From assembly GCA_013396655.1 (NCBI GenBank), contig WBMV01009265.1, forward strand, positions 6,194-70,193: a stretch of DNA of 64,000 nucleotides, written 5' to 3'. The notes under the pieces are model-generated. The model did not search any database. It saw only the letters and a list, made by a program, of their open reading frames with translations, and had not been told where the DNA came from. This DNA comes from Campylorhamphus procurvoides (taxonomy: Eukaryota > Chordata > Aves > Passeriformes > Dendrocolaptidae). How positions within the stretch are numbered: the stretch's first letter is position 1; every line of letters begins with the position of its first letter. Below are positions 54,701-64,000 of this stretch, piece by piece. The position numbers and the translations under genes were made by a program.

Positions 54701-57339
54701 AACCTGGATTCATTAATTCTGCTCATAGACAGGAGTTAAGAGTGGGATTTAAAAAGCTTGCTAAAATCATAGGATATATGGAACTCTGCTTCCTGGAAGG
54801 TTAGGTTGTATGAGGTGACTGAAATCTGAATGTCGCAAGTAATTATACGTAAGGCAAAAAGCTTATGTGTACCAGGTTATGCATACTGTGAAGTATTGAT
54901 AAATAAGTTAATACACATTTTGGAAAAAAAGACCCTCAACAAGCATCAAATCATGCTACCTAAACTGAGAACCACTTTCAATGAAATTTGCATGCATAAC
55001 TCATAACAAAGGAAAAATAATAGCCTTCATCAGTACCACTGAGTTATAATAAGCATTGAATTTTATTTCATCTTATCCAAGGACTAGCCATATGATTTTT
55101 AAGGACTAATTTGCCTATTTTTGCATTGAGAGAAATTAGGCAATTGCACTAACTTAAAAGCCTTCTCAGAGTGGGAAGATGAATTTCTTCTAATAAGTTT
55201 GGTTTTCATTTAGATTTTTTAATTTAGAGCATAGCATCTTCACTACTGAGGACCTCTGGTGTTATGTTATATAAGGATCAAGCTGATGAATTATTACTGA
55301 GACATTCCTTAAACTGGTGTTTCAATAAACTTTAAATATCTGTCTTCCTTGTTCTCTGATATTTTCTAACCAGTCTGTGCCTTTCAATATTGCAGGCTGC
55401 TTATTCTGTTTTTCTGTTGACTTTATTTTCTCATCTCATTTACAGGAGACTTTTTCAATCACTTTAAAAGTGTTCAAATTACCAGATTTCATTGCTGGTT
55501 TACCAATATGTAAGAAGTCAGAACTACAAGTGGTGGTTTGCTGTAATCCTTGCAATTACTATTCCTCAGGTTCTGGATGACAAAAGCAAGACTGGTTTTC
55601 ACATATGTTAAGGATTTCTAGTTTCAGTGAACAGGTTGTAGCACCTCTGAAGCTACTAACTGAAGGTATTCCAAAACAAAGTTCACAAAAATCAGTGACT
55701 GTAAGAATTTGCTTTGAAAGGGACTATAGAGTAATGATGCAAGATATGACAACACAACCATGGAATGAGGGGAACACATCTTACTTCTATTATATTTATA
55801 CTTATGTTCTGGCATTGTTCTTATCAACATTATTTTAAGGCTTCCTAAAAGATCTGCACTTGACAAACATTTCTATAGAATCCGTATCTCTTCCTCTTCA
55901 TTTTTCTTACTCCTAAAACATTAGGAGTAGGTGGCATTTTTCTCTTGAGAGTTTACTAATTCATACTGTATTATGCTTGAAGAGGCTTGCTAGTCTGCAA
56001 AAATGCATGGAATACCCATTTCCCTGGAACTGAGCTCAGTGTGTTCTCAGGTACATTCCTTGCAGTTTCAGCTCCTCAAAGTCCTGAACTGAGAATTTAA
56101 AATTAAATACAAATTTAGGTTCCTACCTCTTTTCAATAAAAGTTCCCACTTATCTATCTTAATTCTCATGTTCATTACTTTCACATACCATATAATTTCA
56201 AAAGCTCAAAACCTGCTTTCTTCAATACTCAGGTTTTTAAGCCAACACTGCCCTCTTTCTTTTCATGCCATGTTCTGAATGCTGTAGACACATTTCTATT
56301 CTTCCTGCAGATGTTCTCCCTCAAGTTCTTTAGATGTTCTAAAATTAAATTAATCTTTCACAAACCACATAAAGTTCTCCTAGCCTATCCAGGCTGGCAG
56401 TGCCATACTCAGATCCTTGATTTGCAACGCAACCATTTTTTGCTTTGACAGACCTAAAAGTCTTCTGCAACAAAACAGAAAGCAGTAATCTTGACATAAG
56501 ATGCTTTGAGAAAACTTCTGGGCTTACCTGCAATGTACAACCATAGGTCCAGCATCAGGTGGGTTGCAAGTCTTGACTCTTCGCAGGAAAGCTAAGAACG
56601 GTGTTGGGTGTTCTGGGACACCATGATCAGGCCAGGCAGTAAACTGGAATTGCCTCACTTCCCTTTTCTCACTGGAACCGTTCTATGAAATTTAAGATTT
56701 TTATGACAAAACTGCCACTTGAGATTATATTGACACTTTTCAATGAAACAATTGCAGAAACATATATACCAGTAAAAATTATTTAAATTATATTTGGGGC
56801 CAGTGAGAAACAGAACTCAGACTATGGAGGAAAATACAAATTACAGTATCAAATTATGTAAGAGCTTTAACTACACTGCATAATTGTGCATCACACCTGC
56901 CAGAGCTTTAGTTAGTATTCAGTTAAATGGTTTTTCATCATGAGAGCTCTGTATTAATTTACAAAACTCCATGTTATAAGGAAAATACACTCTGTAGAAG
57001 TCTAATTGTTCAGTGCTCTTAGTAGAAACAAGGGAGAAAACCGGAAGGAGAAGAAAAGGGGAAAAGGAGTGAAGAAATAAAAAGGCACGCAGAGAAGGCA
57101 TGAAGCAAAAACAAGGAGGGCAAGATGGAAGGAGGAGGAAAGTGACAGGATGGGAAAGAAAAAATTGCCAACCTTTCAATTTAAAAGTATACTGTAACTA
57201 TATACCAGTACATATATACCTTGTAGAGTGCAAATGTACGAACACAGTATGTTGCCAATTCAACAGTGTCTAAAAGGGTCACTTGGATTAGTCCGTAAGT
57301 TTCAGTGCCTCTGCTTGGCCAGTATTGATCGCACTTCAC
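24649..57339 (-). CDS. PTPRD: PTPRD, C-terminal 450 residues (nine exons, 5' part outside the window)
   Basis: Receptor-type protein tyrosine phosphatase delta, a synaptic adhesion receptor of the LAR family (PTPRD, PTPRS, PTPRF); it dephosphorylates phosphotyrosine and its cytoplasmic part binds adaptors such as liprin-alpha. Exons (minus strand): 57220-57339, 56528-56682, 38318-38603, 37594-37772, 36237-36363, 35194-35319, 31069-31223, 27106-27241, 24649-24717. All have AG/GT borders and splice without a frame break: 1353 nt, 450 residues plus TAA. Visible domains: D1 from about residue 1, with WPD loop at 56-59, [10 protein letters not shown] at 90-99 and Q-loop at 135; linker about 150-190; D2 with WPE at 346-348, [10 protein letters not shown] at 381-390 and Q-loop at 426. 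The two cysteines fall at fragment positions 91 and 382. With a 1912-residue human protein (from memory) these map to 1553 and 1844. PTPRD is preferred over PTPRS for [16 protein letters not shown] and [11 protein letters not shown], and over PTPRF for [11 protein letters not shown] and QYQF. The receptor ectodomain, membrane segment and start of D1 lie beyond 64000. Confidence 0.95.
24718..27105 (-). other. PTPRD: PTPRD intron before the last exon
   Basis: 2388 bp, donor gtgagc and acceptor ttccag. No extra exon or transposon recognised. Confidence 0.85.
27106..27241 (-). CDS. PTPRD: PTPRD exon, D2 P-loop to MVQTE
   Basis: A 136-nt exon. One base completes the P-loop serine, then 45 codons run [20 protein letters not shown] to RPAMVQTE. 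It completes an intact D2 [10 protein letters not shown]. The acceptor has a strong pyrimidine tract ending gcaacag and the donor is gtgagc. In D1 the equivalent coding continues without interruption, whereas here an intron falls after [15 protein letters not shown] agrees with PTPRD and not PTPRF. Confidence 0.97.
27242..31068 (-). other. PTPRD: PTPRD intron splitting the D2 P-loop
   Basis: 3827 bp, phase 2, falling inside the Ser codon after the D2 cysteine. AT-rich. The plus-strand open frame at 27928-28230 has no recognisable motif and is taken as chance. Confidence 0.85.
31069..31223 (-). CDS. PTPRD: PTPRD exon, D2 WPE loop and signature Cys
   Basis: A 155-nt exon, [19 protein letters not shown] to GPISVHC plus AG of the split serine. 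The acid-loop aspartate of active PTPs is Glu here (WPEQGVP, fragment residue 348), the second hallmark of the weakly active or inactive LAR-family D2 domain. The Cys at residue 382 is retained. Same length and same exit phase as the D1 exon 56528-56682. The acceptor ends ttaaag, with purines next to the AG, so it looks weaker than its neighbours; the donor is gtaagt. Confidence 0.97.
31224..35193 (-). other. PTPRD: PTPRD intron within D2
   Basis: 3970 bp, phase 0, donor gtaagt. No transposon or exon recognised. Confidence 0.85.
35194..35319 (-). CDS. PTPRD: PTPRD exon, D2 ([16 protein letters not shown]...)
   Basis: A 126-nt exon of 42 codons, phase 0 on both sides, reading [20 protein letters not shown] to REFKVTDAR. 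It is the D2 counterpart of the D1 exon at 57220-57339, with KC-QYWP aligned at the same exon start. The acceptor ends tatag and the donor is a full-consensus gtaagt. Intact, and identical in length to what the family requires for the downstream register. Confidence 0.96.
35320..36236 (-). other. PTPRD: PTPRD intron within D2
   Basis: 917 bp, phase 0. Nothing else recognised. Confidence 0.85.
36237..36363 (-). CDS. PTPRD: PTPRD exon, D2 ([12 protein letters not shown]...)
   Basis: A 127-nt exon. One base completes Arg, then 42 codons run [20 protein letters not shown] to [17 protein letters not shown] is the conserved PTP motif packing against the catalytic loop. [10 protein letters not shown] matches PTPRD as remembered; PTPRS has Asn where this has His. 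The donor follows AGA as gtaagt, so the last exon base is A rather than the consensus G. It sits 917 bp upstream of the next exon. Confidence 0.96.
36364..37593 (-). other. PTPRD: PTPRD intron within D2
   Basis: 1230 bp, phase 2, splitting an Arg codon as AG|A. Nothing else recognised. Confidence 0.85.
37594..37772 (-). CDS. PTPRD: PTPRD exon, start of D2 ([12 protein letters not shown]...)
   Basis: A 179-nt exon with 59 codons plus two bases of an Arg codon. It reads [19 protein letters not shown], then the D2 version of the substrate-recognition loop, [10 protein letters not shown], and ends at SFIDGY. In active PTP domains the loop position after NR is a tyrosine; here it is Leu (fragment residue 213), as expected for LAR-family D2 domains and one of two changes linked to D2 inactivity. 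ASSKAHTS favours PTPRD over PTPRS. The acceptor ends aacag and the donor is gtacta. Confidence 0.96.
37773..38317 (-). other. PTPRD: PTPRD intron at the linker-D2 border
   Basis: 545 bp, phase 0, between ELEFK and RLASSK. Confidence 0.85.
38318..38603 (-). CDS. PTPRD: PTPRD exon, end of D1 P-loop to the D1-D2 linker
   Basis: The largest coding exon in the window, 286 nt. Its first base completes the split Ser codon; 95 codons follow, [20 protein letters not shown] through to GMELEFK. It supplies the phosphate-binding arginine of the D1 P-loop, the Q-loop (VQTEDQY), the C-terminal helices of D1 and the linker with [15 protein letters not shown]. The sequence is intact with no substitution in the catalytic loop, so D1 should be active (inference from family knowledge). 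The acceptor ends tttag and the donor is gtactg. Confidence 0.97.
40433..40437. repeat. Target-site duplication GCCAG, left copy
   Basis: Directly abuts the TG of the LTR; identical to 41161-41165. Confidence 0.85.
40438..41160 (+). mobile_element. Solo LTR (723 bp) with a perfect 5-bp target-site duplication
   Basis: Begins TGTCCTAGTTCAG and ends CTTTGAACTAAGACA, so the ends are imperfect inverted repeats with TG..CA termini. GCCAG at 40433-40437 is repeated at 41161-41165. A TATA-like cataaa lies at 40703-40708 and an AATTAAA polyadenylation-type signal at 41075-41081, which set the plus orientation. GC-rich in the first half, with a TA microsatellite near 41000-41021. No internal viral sequence remains, as expected after LTR-LTR recombination. 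A 5-bp duplication fits ERVL-type integration, but the family was not searched. Confidence 0.88.
41161..41165. repeat. Target-site duplication GCCAG, right copy
   Basis: Directly follows the CA of the LTR; identical to 40433-40437. Confidence 0.85.
48925..49026. repeat. A/C-rich low-complexity tract in intron
   Basis: About 100 bp of (AAC)n and CAAA/CCAA units; same type as the tracts at 4285 and 18411. Confidence 0.8.
51097..51132. repeat. Two perfect tandem copies of an 18-bp unit
   Basis: cagctctgcaaattaggg at 51097-51114 and again at 51115-51132. Confidence 0.9.
51828..52328 (+). mobile_element. Solo LTR of a bird ERVL-like family (501 bp)
   Basis: TGTTCTGGTTTGGGCTGG start, ...AAACCACAGCA end. 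Flanked by ACAAG (51823-51827) and ACGAG (52329-52333), a 5-bp target-site duplication with one mismatch. A TATA box (tataaa, 52010-52015) follows the block ccataccatatgacatca. No internal viral genes. It is the same family as the reverse-oriented copy at 16483-17061 but better preserved. Confidence 0.85.
54337..54425 (-). mobile_element. CR1 LINE 3' tail, reverse orientation
   Basis: catagaatcatagaatatcc, then gaagagacccacaaggatta and gtccaactcctggccctgca on the plus strand are the reverse complement of the CR1 3' end. About 90 bp only. Confidence 0.85.
56528..56682 (-). CDS. PTPRD: PTPRD exon, D1 part 2 with WPD loop and catalytic Cys
   Basis: A 155-nt exon read [14 protein letters not shown]...GPMVVHC plus two bases (AG) of the next serine codon. 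It carries the general-acid loop AWPDHGVP (Asp at fragment residue 59) and the nucleophile Cys at residue 91. The acceptor ends catag and the donor is gtaagc. It leaves in phase 2, so the signature motif [10 protein letters not shown] is completed by the exon at 38318-38603 across a 17.9-kb intron. Length and exit phase equal those of the D2 exon at 31069-31223. Confidence 0.96.
56683..57219 (-). other. PTPRD: PTPRD intron within D1, with a pyrimidine tract on the sense strand
   Basis: 537 bp, phase 0. Plus-strand positions 57021-57164 are almost all purine, so the transcript carries a C/U-rich tract starting about 55 nt after the donor. Confidence 0.85.
57220..57339 (-). CDS. PTPRD: PTPRD exon, D1 part 1 (VKCDQYWP...)
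   Basis: A 120-nt exon of exactly 40 codons, phase 0 at both ends. It begins [11 protein letters not shown] after an acceptor ending tgcag and finishes TFALYK before the donor gtatat. The VKCDQYWP segment is the conserved central beta-strand region of D1, downstream of the phosphotyrosine-recognition loop, which is encoded upstream of the window. The matching D2 exon is 35194-35319 (EKCHQYWP...), six bases longer. The next exon follows after only 537 bp of intron. Confidence 0.95.
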
Positions 57340-58262
57340 CTGCAGTGAAAAATAAATAATCATTTAATACATTTAATACGGATATTCATTACATATCTGA
57401 GTGTATGTAACCATAGGTTTTAAAAGTATTGGAGTTAGAATGGTCAAAAACTGCTAAGGATCCAACAGAAGAAATTTATTTTCTCATCCACAAGAATTAC
57501 TCTTCTGGTAGTAGCTCTTACAATGTTTTCTTCCATAAACATGTATTTTTAAGTTCACTGACACAGATAATTGGGAAATACTAATAAGCACAGAAAAACA
57601 CTAAAGTAAAAAGCAATTTACGGGAGCTTCAAATCTGACCTATATCTTCAGTAACGTGCTTTTCACAGTTCAGAATTTAATAACACTACTAATGCTCTCA
57701 AGGTAGAATATTTTTTAAATATTTGCCCTATTTTACAATAGTCCCTAAACATATACACTATTCCTTGTATATTAATATTTTGTATGCACAGGAATACCTC
57801 AGTACAAATGTGATTTTTTTTTGAGAAGTAATTTCAGGACACTGATAAATGTAAGGGCAGCAGCAACTATTAAATGCATTGTGAGAAGATAAAATTTCCT
57901 TCTCAGATCAGTGTTATGAAGCATATAACAAAAATTGTTCACAGACGTTTAAAAAACATGGTTTGGTGGAGAGTTCATCCATAAAATTTTAAAAGACACA
58001 GGACATTTAATTCAGAGAAATCTCAATTTCAAAACAACATAGTTTAGATTATTAACAAAATTATATAATTCTGTATAAGATGCCACATAAGAGAATCACA
58101 TGTTTATCATCATTGCTAATGGTCAATAATCTGTTTCAGTTAAAATTGTATTTATAATGAAAGCTATTGTGAAATTAAAAATGCTGAACCTGCAGACCAA
58201 TCAGAAAATGGAAGTATGGGGGTCCTACAATTGCAAATATTTTTTCTTTCAGTGACTAATTG

Positions 58263-58301
58263 GTCAGTCAGTCAGGCAGTCAGTCAGTCAGGCACTCAGT
58301 C
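58263..58301. repeat. (CAGT)n microsatellite
   Basis: About nine tetranucleotide units, with CAGG and CACT variants. Confidence 0.9.
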
Positions 58302-60857
58302 TCTGCTCTACTTATAACAATATATTTTTATCTATTAGTCTTAAATACAGTACAGAAAAGAAGTCTAAACTGAGACCAGTAATATCAAATTACTTTTGTT
58401 TAATAAATGCCTTAATTAATCATGATAATCCAGATTCATACCAAATTAAATGAGAATACCCAAAATATAAGAAACAACAGAAAAAAAAGCAGAATCTCGC
58501 ACAGTGTTTCCAATTAAAAACCAAAGTGAACCACCATGCTAATCCAAGGAAAAAACTGATTATTCTCTCAAAATAGAAAATGAGGATATGCATCTTTAAA
58601 ATCATGTTCTCTCCAGGTTTTCTTTCTGCACAGTATTCATTCAAAAAACTACTTAGTATGCTTTCAAACTCCTCAGTCCCAAACAGTTTTTGCTCACAGA
58701 TCATTTTATTTTGAGGCTCATAGGTCACAGATCACTAACAGTTCACAAACCACAGTCTGAGAATGAATAATATATATAAAGAGAAAAAATTCTAGTCACT
58801 GGAGCAGGTGATGAGAATTCATTAGTGGCAAAAAAACGGGAAACAATCTTTTATAAAAATGATAGTTTAATTTATTGATAAGGAACCGCAACAAATTGTT
58901 TATTGATTCTGCAGTATTAAAAAATGGGATTAACAGTACAAAACCCTCTATTATTACAAGGATTTAAGCAATTACTTCCTTGTGTGATTTACTGAAACAG
59001 TAAGTATTGCAAATACTGCATGAATATGCATAATTTAACTGCAAAATTCCTGATACTAAAGGAAGCCACCTTGGTCTTTGCAAATCAAATAGAAAGGTAT
59101 ACTTCCTATTGAGACATTTCAATATTGTTATAGGAAGTCTAGTTTCCTTGTATCATTCATATAGAAACAGTGTAACATGTCTATATTGGTTACCTGTATT
59201 TTAAATAAAATGCGGTTTATTACTAATTACATAAAACGACAGAATGTTTCATGGAAAATGTTGATACATAGTAACTGTAGTGTGTAATCTCAGAAATTAC
59301 AGTTTTAGTACAACCTAAATATTGAACCTTTTGCTTCAATAATTTTTTAATTAATAAACACTCCATGAACTTTTAATTAAAACAAAAAATAAATGTCTGG
59401 CTGTGCCTTTGCATGTCTAAATACGAAGTTCTCTTCTTTAACCTGCAGTTCTCACATATAAATTGTACGCTCATAGAAGCAGTGCCAGATTGTAGAAAGC
59501 GGTCCTGAAAAATTAACCAGCTTGCAGTTTGCAAACAACAAAAGTTAACCACTTGAAAAGGACAGAAAATACTTATTTTTATTTTGCATAGTAATCCAAC
59601 GTTAAGCATATACTCAGAAACCCGTAGAAAACTGCTCCTTCTCACTTAAGCTTGGAGAAAATGTGTCTGCTCCTTTTGCTGCAGATTTTGTTTGGTACTT
59701 TTTGTTTGGTTTTTAATGTGCTAGTTTATCTAACATAAACTTCAACCATGGTATAATTTTTCTAAAATACTTTCTGTGAAATCCAGTGGATGCAGACAAC
59801 TGCTGCTGCAAGGAGAAGTTAGGTATTCAATAAGAAATAGAATTTGTAGACCAGTGTACATATTATTTGAAAGGGTAAACTGATGAAAATAACTCTCAGT
59901 TTTTTTAGAAAGAAACCTGATTTCAGATTCATGTGGATTTGACCTTCTGGAAGAGTACATGAAGCATAAGTCGATTGAACTGCATCTTTTATCCCTTTTA
60001 CCCACTGATTTTTCTCAGAAAAAGAGGTCTTGTTCAGAAATGTGTCCTTATGTGCCTCCTACATTCTTTTGCTCTGTGATCATAAACCTTACATTCCCGA
60101 TACTCCTAACAATTTAAATTCCAATTTATCTTTGTGAGAGATCAGAACACTGTTTTCTATCAGACTTCAGCAGCAGCAGAGAACCAAATAATACAAGTTA
60201 ATTGGTAAGACACTACTTTCTCAGACAGAGTTGTTAAAGGCTTTATCCTAAGATCCCACTCTTCAGCACTTAAAGTGGGAAAGTTTACATATTATGTTTT
60301 CTTCAGAAAAAGATTCTCAACCCCTCTGAGTCATCCAAAATTTAACACTAAGTGGCAAGAAGCCAATTTTGAAATTGTTTGCCAAATGTGCTTTTGCTTT
60401 AGCTCTTTGGTTTGCATTTAGTTTTTCTGTAGTAAGAGCAATTTCTTCCTTACTTGTGTACATTGTTTGGAAACCAAATGTAACGTGGCAATGTATGGTG
60501 ATGATAACACAAGTCTTCCCCATAAATACAATTAGAGCATTTATTTATTTTCATAGTTATTTTGTAATATAACTTTTGTGAATTTCACAATCTTCAACTT
60601 TCTCTTATCCATGTAGCTGCCAGTTCCAATGCTTGATCTTTTCCCTAGCAGATTATATTCACCTACACCCAATGTGAGATTTTCTGTACCACTAACTGTA
60701 CATAAGAACACCTTTCACCAGAAATTATCTGATGTTCTCTTGCCTGCCACTGAAGACGGCAGGATGAATGAAACAGACACACAAATGTGAAATAACTCAC
60801 CGGGGAAAGAATTTTTTTTTTCTGGAGAAATTAAGTTACAAGTAATGACAAGCATAC

Positions 60858-60876
60858 TACTACTACTACTTTGACT
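60858..60876. repeat. (CTA)n microsatellite, five units
   Basis: atactactactactacttt; short perfect run. Confidence 0.8.
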
Positions 60877-63800
60877 ATCCAATGATCATAGGTTGCATGC
60901 TGCCAAAACCAATTCAGCTAAGATCAGAGCAGCTCTTCAAAGACTACTTTATTAAGAAATGTTTTTAAGTACCATAGTAGTAGATATAACTAGAATACAG
61001 AATTAATGATAGGTACATTCGCTTAACCTGCCCCTCAAACATATGCATATTTTCTTCCTCTACATTTCTTTCACTCACACCATGTGAATCCATGTTCTTC
61101 ACTGAAACAGAAGCTTTCATTGAAAGCAACACTAAGAGAATGTAAATGCTTTCTTTTCCATTAAAAATGAGAAGCTTGAGACCTTTTCAGACTTGAGGGC
61201 TTTAAGTAGCTACAGCATTCCTAAGAACATTCATGGATATTCACACTTCAACAAGTTACAGACACTAGGGACTGTGCTGCTACGCATCAAAGGAGCTCAA
61301 GGAAGTGTATTTCCATATGAACATATGAATACAAAGATTCCTGACATTCAAGGGTAGAGAAATAATTTTCCAGTAAAGTTCCATCATTCAGGCTGAAAGG
61401 CCCCTTCAGGTCATTTTTAACACACGAACCAGCTGTTACAGGCCATTTGAGATTATAAGGACAAAACATAGATCACAAAAGAGACAGCACACTAGTAACA
61501 GGCAGATTCATATAGCATATTTTCTGCTATAAGAACACTGTATGAACTATACTGAATCTGGAATATGAAACAGCAGTATGTAACAAACTTCTTGCTCTGG
61601 TTTTCTTAAAAAGACTTTTGTAGAAAATAGTTTCTATAATATTTTCAGATGATTTTCCTTCAAAAATAAAGTATCTCTGCAATGGTGTTGAATGACAATA
61701 ACAACAATAATGCAATAAAAAAGTGCTGTCAGTTTGTAAAGGTAACTGCCTCAGACATTTCAGCTGATATTCCGCCTCCAATCATATACTACAAAATAAT
61801 TTTCTGTTTTGTAACAGTGCCTTGCCATATAAAGATGAGCCTCACTTGAGTCTAAAGATTATAGACACTGACAATAGTATATGAATTTAGAATGCAAATA
61901 TTAAAAAAAATCAATAAATCAGAATATAGACAAACATTTTTAGATCTTATATGAACAAGATTTGCTCTAGTGTCACTTATTGACTTCAGTTAAACTCTAA
62001 ATGACAGATTAAAATACAAACTCCTAGTCAGCAATATGGCAGAAAACACTTTGAAGTTTTAGATTTTGATCTTAATTATAGTGGCTTCAGAAAAATAGTT
62101 ACAAACAGGATTTGGAGGCAACATAAATGTACTCTAGGTTAATCAATTCATAACAAACTTTAGTTCTCTACTAAGTCTTCAAATCCACCCTCACTACACC
62201 TTCACTTTCCAAAATTTCTGATATCATTAGTAGGCTAACAGTAAATAGTGAAATATAATTGTTAATTATAGAGATAACTCCCAAACTGTTTTCATTCTGA
62301 TCCTTATGAAAGAATGTGGTATCGTTATTAAAACAAAAGGAAATACATATTAAAGTAATCTTGAGTATGTCTAAAAGTGTTCTCTATCTCATTTTTCATC
62401 TTCATCTATACAAGCAAAGAACAGTTCAAAACTATATTGCTGATATCAACGTAAGTCGCCCTTTTTGAGCACTTCTTAACAGCAGAGAAGGTGGGGTCTT
62501 AGCGAATTCATTTTGAAGGATGAGTCTGTCAAATGCTTAAGTTCAACAAGATTTTCCAAAAAGGTCTTGAAAAGGTTTATATTAATGGACTGATTGTAGT
62601 AATGTATGCCTTACCTCAAGCACAAAGCAAATGAACTAGGCAAATACAGTGAAATTACAGAGCTAGAATATGGTTTTGACTAAACCACTTGCTATAAGCT
62701 TGCTTAGGGGAAAATGGCATTTTTTTAGAAAACTGTCAGTTTACACCTAACAGCTACGAGAAACCACTTCATTTATGAACACAGAATAATACCACAGAAA
62801 AAATGTCTGATTGTCTCAAAAAATATTTTTGGCAGTACCAGGTTTTGCCATACCATTTCAGGTAAGAGTCAGGTACAAATGGTTCTTGAAAGCTTAGAGT
62901 GGAAGTGATTGCACAAGATATCCTACAAAGTTTGCTGCATTAATGATATTGCATTTTGGAAGTTCTTTAACAGTTTAGCATAAAACACTTTTTCTGAAAA
63001 GTTTATTTCTTCTACCTAAAGCCACACAGGCAGGGAAAATGGTTGATTGCCATGAAATTTTTAAGAACCTTTCATATGCTGGAAGACTACCATGTTTTCC
63101 TTCACCCTATTATATATAAACCAAGTCAAAATCTTTCTGACTTTCCCCATACATAATTTCTCCACTTTCTTATCATTATTGTTGTCTGTTGGATTCTTTG
63201 TAATTTACAATTATCTTTTCACATGGGGCATTCATTCTGTATGTCCTGAACTCCAAATGTATATAAGCTGAAATAACTAGACTTTAAGCTTATGTAGAGG
63301 TGTTACAGCAATTCTCTCACAAAAAAATTACCCTGCTTATAGTATGGCATTTCCACAGCTATTTTGCTGGGTGACGTAGTAGTCTCAGTTTTAACTGAGG
63401 CACCTTGGCACAGCACTTCCACCCAAAATGTGCCTAGAAAAAGGAGCTCTAACCTTTATTGGATTAGATTCTTACATGAATTAAGCACCTATGACTGACT
63501 CCATTTCAGTGAGCAACAAGAATGTTGCCACCCTTGTGCCTCTGAGAATCCTTCCATAATAAACAGTCATATAGTTGAGTTTTACAATTCTGACACACCA
63601 GCTGGGAACTCTACCTTGTATAATGGTGTAGGAATTCTTGGACTGTGGCCATGACATTCTGTTACAGTCAAAAAAACCAGTACAAACCTACACATTGTTA
63701 TTTTTATTTTTGTAAATCTGGTGAACACATGGTGCACTTGATTTAAGGCTTTTCTTTTTTTCTTTTTTTTCTTTGCCTGTTCTCTCATTCATTCTTTCTC

Positions 63801-64000
63801 TGACTCATCTTAAAATGCTGAGAGCACTAAAGAAGTGAAATAAAATTCTCATAGCATATTATTGATATAGAGGTTATTGGTTTGCCATTGAAATTGGGGA
63901 ACGAACAATGAAAAGACTGTCCTATCTGCTAATATGTCTGTTGGCTGCTATGTTAACTTGCCACTTACCAGATAAAGAAATGCATATTTTTTTCAATTGC

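Larger units (their letters stand above)
38604..56527 (-). other. PTPRD: PTPRD 17.9-kb intron splitting the D1 P-loop
   Basis: 17,924 bp, phase 2, inside the Ser codon after the D1 cysteine. It holds the solo LTRs at 40438-41160 and 51828-52328, a CR1 tail at 54337-54425, an A-rich tract at 48925-49026 and a GC-richer island at 39036-39221. Elsewhere AT-rich with no exon recognised. Confidence 0.85.
57340..64000 (-). other. PTPRD: PTPRD intron within D1, upstream end outside the window
   Basis: At least 6661 bp. I looked for the preceding D1 exon (expected to include AYIATQG and to end near TKLEERSR) and did not find it. AT-rich; a CAGT microsatellite lies at 58263-58301. No transposon recognised. 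Confidence 0.75.

Noticed and set aside
24649..57339. Assignment to PTPRS or PTPRF instead of PTPRD
   Set aside because: [26 protein letters not shown] and [11 protein letters not shown] together match PTPRD as remembered; the large introns also fit better. A direct protein search would settle it.
1..64000. CRISPR arrays, phage or bacterial defence systems
   Set aside because: No regularly spaced repeats and no prokaryotic gene organisation; the sequence is vertebrate nuclear DNA.

Overview
This is ordinary vertebrate nuclear DNA, almost certainly from a bird. Exons are short and separated by introns with GT..AG borders. The background is AT-rich. The dispersed repeats are CR1 LINE fragments and ERV-type long terminal repeats of kinds common in bird genomes. 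No bacterial-style gene, tRNA, rRNA or CRISPR array was seen. The bird assignment rests on my recognition of the repeat families. A songbird is possible but unproven.

The only protein-coding gene I can support is the 3' end of PTPRD, a LAR-family (type IIa) receptor protein tyrosine phosphatase, on the minus strand. Nine exons between 57339 and 24649 splice in frame into the last 450 residues plus stop. They cover most of catalytic domain D1 (signature cysteine at residue 91 of this fragment), the D1-D2 linker, all of D2 (cysteine at residue 382) and the LAR-family C-terminus ending SFDHYAT. The exon just upstream was not found, so the window opens inside an intron of more than 6.6 kb. As remembered, PTPRD maps to chromosome Z in chicken, so the window may be Z-linked (inference).

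Layout from low to high coordinates. 1-19.5 kb is sequence downstream of PTPRD: CR1 fragments at 1-285, 12063-12612 and 12714-12975, a scrambled LTR with single-N joins and an exact 234-bp duplication at 8576-9759, a GC-rich LTR-like block ending at a 5-N gap (13200-13945), and a decayed solo LTR at 16483-17061. About 19.5-24.65 kb is the probable long 3' UTR, with several possible polyadenylation signals and TG-rich microsatellites. 24.65-57.34 kb holds the nine coding exons. Its largest intron (17.9 kb) carries two solo LTRs, one with a perfect 5-bp target-site duplication, and a CR1 tail. 57.34-64 kb is intron.

I found no convincing new biological system. The most useful observations are the repeated exon architecture of D1 and D2, with an intron splitting the same codon of the catalytic loop in both; the assembly-suspect LTR region; a C-run/G-run hairpin beside the 5-N gap; and the solo LTR with intact target-site duplication.
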